59,385 nucleotides of DNA from the NCBI GenBank assembly GCA_025354565.1, contig JANXMQ010000082.1, forward strand, positions 1-59,385. Reading direction: 5' to 3'. Under the pieces are notes generated by a model. That model did no database searches, was not told the DNA's origin, and was given only the letters and a program-made list of their open reading frames with translations. Position numbers and translations under genes: made by a program. Numbering within the stretch: the first letter of the stretch is position 1; every line of letters starts with the position of its first letter. Positions 14,807 through 22,714 of this stretch are shown here, piece after piece. Source of the DNA: Akkermansiaceae bacterium (lineage in GTDB: Bacteria; Verrucomicrobiota; Verrucomicrobiia; Verrucomicrobiales; Akkermansiaceae).

Positions 14807-17686
14807 ATGTCCGAGCTCGCAAAATCCCTTCAAGCCTTCGTCACCTACGTCCAGACCCACCTGAGCGGCGACGAAAAAGGCGAAGCCGCCGAGTTTCTCG
14901 ATCATCTGTTCCGCGCGCTCGGCCATGACGGCATCAAGGAAGCAGGAGCCTCCCGGGAAAACCGCATCCTCAAGAAGGGCCGCGCCAAGGGCAAAAACTT
15001 CGGCGATCTGCTCCTGCCGGACTGCGTGCTGATGGAGATGAAATCACGCGGAAAAAAACTCGAACGCCACTACGACCAGATCTTCGACTACTGGACGCAC
15101 ATTGTCCCCCACCGCCCGCCCTACGTCATCCTCTGCAACTTCGACGAATTCTGGATCTACGATTTCAACATCCAGCTTTTCGATCCCGTCGAAAAAATCA
15201 AACTCGTCGATCTTCCCCAACGTGCCGAGGCGCTTTCCTTCCTCCTGCCAAAACCGCGCAAGCCGCTCTTCAACAACAACCGCGTCGAAGTGACCCGCAA
15301 GGCTGCCGACGAACTCGCCCAGCTCTTCCGCGCTCTGGTGAAACGCGGCGAGGATCGCACCCGCGCCCAGCGCTTCATCCTGCAAATCCTCGTCACCCTC
15401 GTTTCCGAGGACATGAACCTGCTCCCGCGCCAGATTTTCGCACGGCTCGTGGACGATTGCCGCGTGAAGGGCGAAAGCTCTTATGATCTCATCGGCGGGC
15501 TCTTCCTCCAGATGAACAACCAGACTCCGGCGCGTGGCGGACGCTATACCGAAGTGCCGTATTTCAATGGGGGGCTCTTCTCGGTCATCGACCCCATCGA
15601 ATTTGAACCTGCCGAACTCGATCTCCTCGCCATCGTTGCGGAAAGGAAATGGAACCGCGTGAAACCCGAAATCTTCGGCACCCTCTTCCAGTCCAGTATG
15701 GATGCCGACGAGCGCCACGCCTTCGGTGCCCACTTCACCAGCGAGTTCGACATCCAGAAAGTCGTCGGCCCCACCATTGTCCGCCCGTGGCGGGCACGCA
15801 TGGAAGCGGCGTGGAACAGCATCGACAAGCTCATGGAAGTACTCCACGCGCTGCGAGCCTTCCGCATACTCGATCCGGCCTGTGGCTCCGGAAACTTCCT
15901 CGCCGTAGCCTATCGGGAGATGAAACGAATGGAGCAGGAAATCCTCGTCCAACTGCGGAACTTGAGCCCTGTCATCCGTCTCAAGGAGAACAAAGCGGAA
16001 AGGTCAGTGCCTCCGGAAGCACTTATGAATTCCGTTTCCATCCAGCAATTTTACGGCTTGGACGTGCTGCCCTTCGCCACCGAACTCGCGAAGGTCACCC
16101 TCATGGTCGCCAAGGAAATGTGGATCATCGAAAACAGCCACGCCGGAGATGCCGAAAGTCTCTTCGCCCGCGAAACGCCCCTACCACTCGACAACCTCGA
16201 TCAAAACATTCTTTGCACCGATGCACTTTTTGCCGAATGGCCAAAAGCAGATGCCATCATTGGAAACCCGCCGTATCTCGGCTCCCGCTACATCGCGCAG
16301 GAACTCGGCTACGACTATGCAAGGCGCGTGCACGACCGTTTCCCGGACATTCCGAAAATGGCCGACTTCTGCACCCATTGGTTCCGCATCGCCCATGACG
16401 CCCTACCGGAAAACGGACGCGCGGGACTTGTTGCCACCAACACCATCCGCCAAAACGAAGGCCGCGTGGCCAGTCTTGATTATGTTGTAGGAAACGGCGG
16501 CACCATAATCGACGCGGTTTCCACCCAAGTCTGGTCGGGTGATGCAGCGGTGCATGTCTCCATCGTCAACTGGATCAAGGGGGATGAAACCGGCACAAAA
16601 ACACTAACCACCCAGAAAGGCGACCGCGTCAGCGATCCTTGGAAGATCGAGCAGGTGGAATACATCGAGCCAACGTTAGCCACCTCTTTGAATGTCTCGA
16701 CTGCCGCCGAGCTGAAAGCGAACCAGAATCCTAAGCGTGTTTACCAAGGGCAAAAGCCCAACCAACCCGGCTTCCTTCTGAATGAATCCGAGGCGCGTGA
16801 ATGGATCAAAGGAGACCCCGCGCTCAAAGAGATCGTGTTTCCATATCTGATCGGGCGTGATCTCGTTGAGAACGGCGGGCCGTCGCGCTGGATCATCGAC
16901 TTCGCCCAACGCGACCAATTTGAAGCCCGCCAATTCCCCCGCGCTTTCAAGAGGATTCAGGAAAAGGTGATGGAACCGATTCAGAAGAAAGCAAGGGAGG
17001 AACTAGTCAAGACAGGCAAAGCGGGTGTGTGGGCGCGTATGGCGGAGAAGTGGTGGCTCTTTGAAAGGTCACGTCCCGAGTGCATCGCTGAAATAACTGT
17101 CCTGCCGCGCTACATCGCTGTCTCGCGTGTCACCAAGAGGCCGATTTTCGAATTTGTCTCTCCGGCGATACATCCTGACACGGCAATCGTCGCATTCATT
17201 TTCCCGGACGATTACAGCTTCGGCATCATCCAAAGTTCCATCCACTTCGAGTGGTTCAAAGCCCGCTGCTCCACGCTCGAAAGCCGTTTCCGCTACACCA
17301 GCGACACCGTCTTCGACAGTTTCCCCTGGCCGCAATCGCCGACGCGCAAGCAAATCGAAGCCGTGGCCAAGAAAGCCGTAGCCCTGCGCCAGCTCCGCCG
17401 CGAGGTCATGGCCAAGATGAACTGGTCCCTGCGTGATCTCTACCGCACACTCGATGCACCCGGCTCTAACCCCCTGCGCGATGCTCAAGCCAAACTCGAT
17501 GCCGCCGTCCGCGCCGCCTACGGCATGCCCAAGACCGCCGACATCCTAACATTCCTGCTCGCCCTGAACCAAACCTGCGCCGCCAAGGAGGCAGCCGGAG
17601 AAAAGATCACTCCGCCGGGATTGCCCTTGCCGGTGGAGGAGCATTCAAGGTTTGTGACGAGCGATTGTATTCAAGTTGCAGATTAA
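14807..17686 (+). CDS. Type IIL (MmeI-like) single-chain restriction-modification enzyme
   Basis: This 959-residue protein carries nuclease, methylase and specificity parts in one chain. The N-terminal domain has a PD-(D/E)xK site in the MmeI arrangement: Asp67, then Glu77-Met-Lys79 (segment GDLLLPDCVLMEMK). A helical linker follows to about 340. The gamma-type N6-adenine methylase has motif I LDPACGSGNF (about 355-364) and motif IV NPPY (about 486). The rest, to about 930, fits an MmeI-type target-recognition domain. Enzymes of this class methylate one strand and cut about 20 bases away. Because all nuclease residues are present, I expect active restriction as well as modification. The recognition site cannot be read by eye. 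It is a solitary gene with its own terminator-like palindrome. Confidence 0.88.
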   Translation: MSELAKSLQAFVTYVQTHLSGDEKGEAAEFLDHLFRALGHDGIKEAGASRENRILKKGRAKGKNFGDLLLPDCVLMEMKSRGKKLERHYDQIFDYWTHIVPHRPPYVILCNFDEFWIYDFNIQLFDPVEKIKLVDLPQRAEALSFLLPKPRKPLFNNNRVEVTRKAADELAQLFRALVKRGEDRTRAQRFILQILVTLVSEDMNLLPRQIFARLVDDCRVKGESSYDLIGGLFLQMNNQTPARGGRYTEVPYFNGGLFSVIDPIEFEPAELDLLAIVAERKWNRVKPEIFGTLFQSSMDADERHAFGAHFTSEFDIQKVVGPTIVRPWRARMEAAWNSIDKLMEVLHALRAFRILDPACGSGNFLAVAYREMKRMEQEILVQLRNLSPVIRLKENKAERSVPPEALMNSVSIQQFYGLDVLPFATELAKVTLMVAKEMWIIENSHAGDAESLFARETPLPLDNLDQNILCTDALFAEWPKADAIIGNPPYLGSRYIAQELGYDYARRVHDRFPDIPKMADFCTHWFRIAHDALPENGRAGLVATNTIRQNEGRVASLDYVVGNGGTIIDAVSTQVWSGDAAVHVSIVNWIKGDETGTKTLTTQKGDRVSDPWKIEQVEYIEPTLATSLNVSTAAELKANQNPKRVYQGQKPNQPGFLLNESEAREWIKGDPALKEIVFPYLIGRDLVENGGPSRWIIDFAQRDQFEARQFPRAFKRIQEKVMEPIQKKAREELVKTGKAGVWARMAEKWWLFERSRPECIAEITVLPRYIAVSRVTKRPIFEFVSPAIHPDTAIVAFIFPDDYSFGIIQSSIHFEWFKARCSTLESRFRYTSDTVFDSFPWPQSPTRKQIEAVAKKAVALRQLRREVMAKMNWSLRDLYRTLDAPGSNPLRDAQAKLDAAVRAAYGMPKTADILTFLLALNQTCAAKEAAGEKITPPGLPLPVEEHSRFVTSDCIQVAD

Positions 17687-17710
17687 TCGTTCATGTGAAC
17701 GATTCGTTTT
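17685..17710 (+). terminator. Palindromic hairpin after the Type IIL enzyme gene
   Basis: Perfect 9-base arms, AATCGTTCA and TGAACGATT, are separated by TG and followed by CGTTTT. The left arm overlaps the stop codon of the restriction enzyme. It reads as an intrinsic terminator, although a perfect 20-base palindrome just upstream of the next operon could also be an operator. Confidence 0.55.
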
Positions 17711-17722
17711 AAATATCGTCGC

Positions 17723-17753
17723 TTGACATCAACCTAACAAATTCCACAAGATA
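17723..17753 (+). promoter_or_regulatory. Possible promoter of the 17.7-19.7 kb operon
   Basis: A consensus TTGACA at 17723 is followed after 19 bases by AAGATA. The -10 match is weak and the start codon follows within 8 bases, so the transcript would be nearly leaderless. Confidence 0.25.
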
Positions 17754-17760
17754 AACGCTT

Positions 17761-18468
17761 ATGATTTTAACACCACTTGCGCTTCGAAGTGAACTGCTAC
17801 GGCTTCCTGAATATGGGATGGGCTATCAAAAAGCACTTGTCAGATTGAATAGAGGAGGCACAGAAATTGGATTCATCCTCAATACGGAACTTTTTGTAAA
17901 GATCGGCGAATGGACTAGTCCATTCCTATTTGATTGGGATGCAGCCATCGCAGAAGCCCGCAAGACCTCACTGGTAATTACGGAATTTAACCTCATCCCA
18001 CGTTCTTTGGATTCGATGAAAGGAGTTCGCCGTGTGATTGCGTTGAACGCCAACGCCACCTATCAAACCGAGAGTCGATCGTTTTCTTCCGGAAAAAACG
18101 CTGGAGCGGCTATCGATGCGCCCATTGAACTAACTTCAAATGGAGAGGTGTTTAATCGCTTTTCGGCATACTCCAACGATCGAAGAATCACATTGAATAA
18201 TGGAATATTAGCTGGCACATTCGCAACAACCAAAGAAGACGCTGAAGCCAATATTAGAACGGGTGCCGATGCCGTTTCTCGCTATGCACTCGAAAACAAG
18301 ACGCCCGCAAGCTATAAATACACAATCAGTCCACCCGGGGGAACTGCACTTCAAAGAGGTGTGGCCCAGCCTGCATACGGCGAGCTGGGAGGCGGTGTTG
18401 AGGTGCTTTTTGTCAACGCTAGTCCCGATAATATAGTCACTGGCCCGATCAAAATCCCCGATAAATAA
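17761..18468 (+). CDS. Toxin-like protein with an LPE-GMG N-terminal domain
   Basis: This 235-residue protein matches no named family that I can assign with certainty. The first 45 residues hold LPEYGMGYQKALVRLNRGG and a later LNTELF; the same pattern begins the next gene. The C-terminal 110 residues (AGTFATT, AVSRYALENKTPASY, SPPGGT, QPAYGELGGGVEVLF, IPD) follow the signature I associate with polymorphic-toxin C-terminal domains, roughly A-L-P-x-N-x-A then P-x-G-T-x-x-Q-x-G and P-x-F-G-Q-P-G-G-G. There is no signal peptide. The gene is AT-richer than its neighbours. The stop overlaps the next start by one base (TAATG). A toxin role is inference from this signature and context. Confidence 0.5.
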   Translation: MILTPLALRSELLRLPEYGMGYQKALVRLNRGGTEIGFILNTELFVKIGEWTSPFLFDWDAAIAEARKTSLVITEFNLIPRSLDSMKGVRRVIALNANATYQTESRSFSSGKNAGAAIDAPIELTSNGEVFNRFSAYSNDRRITLNNGILAGTFATTKEDAEANIRTGADAVSRYALENKTPASYKYTISPPGGTALQRGVAQPAYGELGGGVEVLFVNASPDNIVTGPIKIPDK

Positions 18469-18674
18469 TGACTACGAAACTACCAGAAAAGTGGATTGCC
18501 GTGCTGGCCAAATTGCCCGAAAGCGGTATGGGTTCACACCATGTGGACATCCACATGAAATCCGGCCAGATCATTCGGGACGTGCCGGTCTTCAACTCTG
18601 AGGATTGCCAGTCTGACACCGAATTCGATCCTCAAGAGATCGAGGAAATTCGAGAGTCTCATCCGAAAAAATAG
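18468..18674 (+). CDS. Small LPE-GMG domain protein, possible immunity or partner protein
   Basis: This 68-residue acidic protein is translationally coupled to the preceding gene (TAATG overlap). Its segment KLPESGMGSHHVDIHMKSG lines up with residues near 14-33 of the upstream protein. The following VFNSED parallels LNTELF there, so the two share one short domain. The C-terminus is Glu-rich (EIEEIRES). I do not know a function for this domain. Its size, acidity and coupling to a toxin-like gene make an immunity or chaperone role plausible, but nothing in the sequence proves it. Confidence 0.55.
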   Translation: MTTKLPEKWIAVLAKLPESGMGSHHVDIHMKSGQIIRDVPVFNSEDCQSDTEFDPQEIEEIRESHPKK

Positions 18675-18681
18675 GTTACGC

Positions 18682-19671
18682 ATGGTCAGGCCATGGAAAC
18701 TGCCCGATGGTTGCGACGCCATTCTTCCGCCATTCACTGTCGGAGAGGATGGCGCGGTCACTTGGCGCGGTGAACCGCTACGATTCAAACATCTCATGGC
18801 GATCGTCTATGCGGTGAGAGCTACCATGGGCCTCGGTTGGAACGAACCTGTCGATTCGGCAAAACCGCGCTGGCACCTGGTGAAAAAATTAGTGTCTGCG
18901 GTTATCTTGAGGCTTCCATCCGATAAGGTCTTGGATCAAGCCATTGAAACGCTCCCGCCCCCTCCAAGTCCGCCTGAGAAACCCATGCAGAAAAATTTCT
19001 TGAAGGTGGACTGGAATCCAAAGTCTCTGGATGTGAATGCCTATGAGCGCGCAATGGTCAATTGGAAGAAGGACATGGAGACATTCCAAATCATGACCAT
19101 GCTTCATGAGGCTCACTTGGGAGAAATGCAGGAAAGGGTCAAGGACTGGAAGCGATTCGGTGGATACTGGGGTATCGAAAGGATTCGACGCGATCGGGAT
19201 TTGCTTTCCCGCCTTCTTGAAACCATTGAGCAGCGTCTCGATCATCCGGAGTTGTTGCACGATGTCCTTCCATTTGAGTTATTGCCTCCCGGCCTTTGGA
19301 ACTTTGAACGTCTCATGGTTCATCTGGGAGGAAGGAACTGGCGTATTCAACAGATTGTCCCGGAACGAGTGGAACACCTTTTCGCACTGAGTCCACTAAA
19401 GGTCTATGAGGGGAACATGCACAGGGATTACCGTGAGTATTTCATTTTCATTTTTAACGATGACGGTTCTGCTGTTCTGGAGTCGCCGTTTCACGGGAAT
19501 GCAACCTATCTGCTAAGATCCGACTGGTTTTCACTTTGTCAGAAGACAAAATGCGAGCTTTTCAGGGACAGTCGAGCGACGAGAATCATCCATCACGACA
19601 TGACAAGCTGGCGTTGGGAGATGTGCCGCTTACTCAAGAAGAGAATGCCGCAACAATCAAACGACTATTGA
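18682..19671 (+). CDS. Protein of unknown function, third gene of the toxin-like operon
   Basis: This 329-residue protein starts 7 bases after the small LPE-GMG gene. I do not recognise it. It has no signal peptide or membrane helix. Residues about 95-105 are proline-rich (LPPPPSPPEKP). A charged helical stretch lies at about 115-190, and an aromatic-rich C-terminal part (REYFIFIFNDDGSAV, LLRSDWFSL) looks like mixed alpha/beta. Codon use is AT-richer than the housekeeping genes and matches the two genes before it, so the three probably arrived together. It may be the effector or a regulator of the cluster. Confidence 0.55.
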   Translation: MVRPWKLPDGCDAILPPFTVGEDGAVTWRGEPLRFKHLMAIVYAVRATMGLGWNEPVDSAKPRWHLVKKLVSAVILRLPSDKVLDQAIETLPPPPSPPEKPMQKNFLKVDWNPKSLDVNAYERAMVNWKKDMETFQIMTMLHEAHLGEMQERVKDWKRFGGYWGIERIRRDRDLLSRLLETIEQRLDHPELLHDVLPFELLPPGLWNFERLMVHLGGRNWRIQQIVPERVEHLFALSPLKVYEGNMHRDYREYFIFIFNDDGSAVLESPFHGNATYLLRSDWFSLCQKTKCELFRDSRATRIIHHDMTSWRWEMCRLLKKRMPQQSNDY

Positions 19672-19714
19672 AGTTCCTAATTTAGTGCCAAAAGCGCTAA
19701 TACAAGCGCTTCAT

Positions 19715-20281
19715 TCACTTCCCCCGCGACATCCCCGGCGGCAGGCCGGCGTCCTTGCCGCTGCGTTGCGGCTGGGTGACAGGCAGTCCCGGACCAGGGG
19801 TGAAGAATTTCAGTTGGAAGCTTTCACATGCGGTCCATGCGCCGTTCTTCCATTCGAAATAGATGCCCGCCGGGAAAGTCAAGTTGCCGATGGGCAGCCA
19901 TTCGCCCCATGCGTTCTTCTTGGTGTCCCAAGTCCGGTGCGCGTCGCAGCCGAAACCGACCAAGTAGCGTTTGGTGATGCCGTTGAGGCGGTCCGCCTCG
20001 GTGATGGCTTGCGGGACGAGTTGGCACACCACAAATCCTTTCCACTCGACAGGCTGCCGCGTGGATTGGGTGTAGTAGGCGGAGGCGGTTCCATCCGCTC
20101 TGAAAGTGAGGTGTTTGGCGAGCAAGTCCGCCGTGGCTTTGAGGACCTCGGTTTTGTCTGCTTCGGGAACCGGCGACAGGCCTGCCACCGCCTGCTTCAA
20201 TCCCCGTTCGAGCAGATGAGTCCCACTCTCTTGGGCCGAGGCGGACGCGAGAATGATGAACAACCAGGGAAGCAATTTCAT
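19715..20281 (-). CDS. Secreted protein of unknown function
   Basis: This 188-residue protein begins at the ATG at 20281 with a clear signal peptide (MKLLPWLFIILASASAQES, cleavage near ASA-QE). The mature part contains TFRADGTASAYYT, a central CDAHRTWDTKKN and the tryptophan-rich GIYFEWKNGAWTACESF. It has no transmembrane helix and I recognise no domain. The GC content is normal for this chromosome, so it probably marks the right border of the low-GC operon at 17.7-19.7 kb. The long frame continuing to 20401 has no leader and is not used. Confidence 0.6.
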   Translation of the reverse strand: MKLLPWLFIILASASAQESGTHLLERGLKQAVAGLSPVPEADKTEVLKATADLLAKHLTFRADGTASAYYTQSTRQPVEWKGFVVCQLVPQAITEADRLNGITKRYLVGFGCDAHRTWDTKKNAWGEWLPIGNLTFPAGIYFEWKNGAWTACESFQLKFFTPGPGLPVTQPQRSGKDAGLPPGMSRGK

Positions 20282-20756
20282 GCAACGAGTGGAACAGGTT
20301 TGGTTCAGTAAGGCAATGCGCGTAATCATGCGGCAATTCGATTGTATACAACGATCTTGCCATTGTGCCGCAGGGTGCCATGATGGCCCTCCTGATAGCA
20401 CCCATCCTGCCGAAACTGATACAGCCGGATGTGTAGATTGTGGCAGTGGCCATGTTCATCTGTCTTGAGTCCGGCATCCTGTGCCGGGCAATTTTATTTT
20501 CCGGCAAAAATACTTTCTTGTCCCTTTTAGCCATTGATTTGACGGGATTTTGCAGACGAATCAAAGACGCCCATTCTCCACTTCCGACATGGTAGGAATG
20601 GCGTGTGTAGATCGGGAAGGATTGGGGTAGTTAATCAACGCCACATTCTGGAAAAATGTGGCGTTGGTTAATTCTCGAAAAGTCGGAGAACTCATGGATT
20701 GAACAGTCCCGATGGGATGGGAATAGACGCGAGGATTAAATTACACGCTCCTTGAA
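20282..20756. other. Gene-poor region between a secreted protein gene and parE
   Basis: This stretch of 475 bases has open frames on both strands, but none shows a family motif, leader or start signal I trust. Its only clear structure is the long hairpin at 20631-20671. Confidence 0.4.
20631..20671. repeat. 17-bp-stem inverted repeat (long hairpin) downstream of parE
   Basis: The arms TTAATCAACGCCACATT and AATGTGGCGTTGGTTAA pair over 17 bases with a single G-T wobble around a 7-base loop. There is no T-run on either side, so it is not a textbook intrinsic terminator. It lies 86 bases past the parE stop. Confidence 0.8.
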
Positions 20757-22616
20757 TCATGCCACCGCCACTTGCACCTGCTTGTCCACGTCATCTCGCA
20801 GGTTCTCGATGATGTAGTCCTGACGATCCGGGGTGTTCTTGCCCATGTAGAAGGCTAACAATTCTTTCACGCCCTTGCCTTCTTCGTATTCGACATGGTC
20901 GAGGCGCATATCGGGGCCGATCATGAAGCTGAATTCGTCCGGCGAGATTTCGCCGAGGCCCTTGAAGCGGGTGATCTCGGCGGCTTTGCCGAGTTTCGCC
21001 ATGGCTTTTTTGCGTTCCTCGTCGTCGTAGCAATAGATGGTTTCCTTTTTGTTGCGGACGCGGAACAACGGGGTTTGCAAGATATACAAATGGCCGTCGC
21101 GGATCATCTCAGGGAAGAACTGGAGGAAAAATGTTAGAAGCAATAGGCGAATGTGCATGCCGTCCACGTCGGCATCGGTGGCGATAACGACTTTGTTATA
21201 TCTCAGGTATTCGATGCCGTCCTCGATGTTGAGCGCTGCCTGGAGCAAGGCGAACTCCTCGTTTTCATATACAATCTTGCGCGGCAGGCTGTAGGTGTTG
21301 AGCGGCTTGCCACGGAGCGAGAAAACCGCCTGAGTTTCCACGTCGCGGCTCTTGGTGATGGAACCGGAGGCGGAGTCGCCCTCGGTGATGAAGAGGGTGG
21401 ATTCCTCGCGGCGCTTGTGTTTGCTGTCATATCGGACGCGGCAGTCGCGGAGCTTTTTGTTGTGTACCTTCGCCTGCTTCGAGCGCTCTCTCGCGAGTTT
21501 CTGAATTCCCTTTAGATCCTTGCGCTCGCGCTCGGCGGAAAGGATGCGTTTCTGGATCGCCTCCGCCGTTTGAGGGTGTTTGTGGAGATAGTTGTCGAGA
21601 TTGGTCTTGAGGAAATTCCCGATGAAAGTGCGTAGCGATTCGCCATCCGGCGCGATGCCAGCGGACCCGAGTTTCGTTTTCGTTTGTGATTCGAACACCG
21701 GCTCCATGATTCTAACACACACAGCGGCCTCGATGCCGGCGCGAATGTCGGAGGGTTCATATTGCTTTTTATAGAAACCACGAATGACGGTGACGAGCGC
21801 CTCCCGAAACGCGGCAAGGTGGGTGCCGCCTTGGGAGGTGTTCTGGCCGTTGACGAAGGTATAGTATTCTTCGCCGCTCTCAGGCGTGTGGGTGAAGGCG
21901 ATTTCTATATCTTTTCCCACAAGATGGATCGGCGGATAGAGTGCCTCGTTCTCCATTTCTTCGCGCAGCAGGTCCAACAATCCATCCTTTGAGCGGAACT
22001 TCTTGCCGTTGAAATTGATGGTCAGTGCTGGATTCAGATAAGAATAGTAGCGGCACATCTTTTCGACGAACGCTTCCTTGAATTTCGCCTTGGCGGGGAA
22101 AATCGTGCGGTCGAGTTCGAAGGCGAGGCGGGTGCCGTTCACGCCATCGTCACGGCGCGGGTTTTTCATGTCCAGGGTGAGCTGGCCTTTGGAAAATTCC
22201 AGCGCCTTCGTTTCGCCATCGCGCCAGGCTTGGATTTCGAAAAAATTCGATAGTGCGTTCACGGCCTTGATGCCGACTCCGTTGAGCCCCACGGATTTTT
22301 TGAACGCCTCACTGTCATACTTGGCACCCGTATTGATCATCGCCGCGCAGTCGAACAGTTTTCCTAACGGAATCCCGCGCCCGAAATCGCGCACCTCCAC
22401 CCGGCCCTCCTCGTCGATATCAATGCGCACTTCCTTGCCGTGGCCCATGATGTGCTCGTCGATGGAGTTATCGACGGCTTCCTTGAGCAGGATGTAGAGG
22501 CCGTCGTCCGGCGAGGTGCCGTCGCCGAGTTTGCCAATATACATGCCGGGCCTCATGCGGATGTGTTCGCGCCAGTCCAGGGATTTGATGTCGTCTTCGG
22601 TGTAATTTGCGGCCAT
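20757..22616 (-). CDS. parE: DNA topoisomerase IV subunit B (ParE-type)
   Basis: This 619-residue type IIA topoisomerase ATPase subunit works with ParC/GyrA-type cutters to decatenate or relax DNA. The GHKL ATPase has RMRPGMYIG, the Mg-binding Asn in [16 protein letters not shown] and [14 protein letters not shown]. The transducer loop carries QNTSQGGTH. The TOPRIM domain shows EGDSASGS (GyrB usually has EGDSAGG) and [10 protein letters not shown]. The length, the SASG variant and [18 protein letters not shown] match the short ParE forms of Bacteroidetes and Chlamydiae rather than the 800-residue GyrB. No parC is adjacent in this window. Confidence 0.9.
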   Translation of the reverse strand: MAANYTEDDIKSLDWREHIRMRPGMYIGKLGDGTSPDDGLYILLKEAVDNSIDEHIMGHGKEVRIDIDEEGRVEVRDFGRGIPLGKLFDCAAMINTGAKYDSEAFKKSVGLNGVGIKAVNALSNFFEIQAWRDGETKALEFSKGQLTLDMKNPRRDDGVNGTRLAFELDRTIFPAKAKFKEAFVEKMCRYYSYLNPALTINFNGKKFRSKDGLLDLLREEMENEALYPPIHLVGKDIEIAFTHTPESGEEYYTFVNGQNTSQGGTHLAAFREALVTVIRGFYKKQYEPSDIRAGIEAAVCVRIMEPVFESQTKTKLGSAGIAPDGESLRTFIGNFLKTNLDNYLHKHPQTAEAIQKRILSAERERKDLKGIQKLARERSKQAKVHNKKLRDCRVRYDSKHKRREESTLFITEGDSASGSITKSRDVETQAVFSLRGKPLNTYSLPRKIVYENEEFALLQAALNIEDGIEYLRYNKVVIATDADVDGMHIRLLLLTFFLQFFPEMIRDGHLYILQTPLFRVRNKKETIYCYDDEERKKAMAKLGKAAEITRFKGLGEISPDEFSFMIGPDMRLDHVEYEEGKGVKELLAFYMGKNTPDRQDYIIENLRDDVDKQVQVAVA

Positions 22617-22714
22617 GGGGAAAATTTATTTCGGAAATCCTAAACGCTTGGCTGGGCGGGCGCAAGGGTTGTGACGAAGTCGGAATAAATCTCAATACGA
22701 TCACTCACACCGCC

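Noticed and set aside
15044-15952. 302-residue minus-strand frame inside the Type IIL enzyme gene
   Set aside because: It is antisense to the conserved nuclease and methylase domains and has the typical Glu/Val-rich shadow composition.
20281-20564. Minus-strand frame extending upstream of the secreted protein, with a long open reading
   Set aside because: It runs in a different frame across the secreted-protein gene and shows no motif; the signal peptide frame explains the region better.
20631-20671. Possible integron attC site or IS end
   Set aside because: The hairpin lacks the attC core pattern (RYYYAAC and GTTRRRY in the right register), no integrase or gene cassette is near, and no transposase lies beside it.
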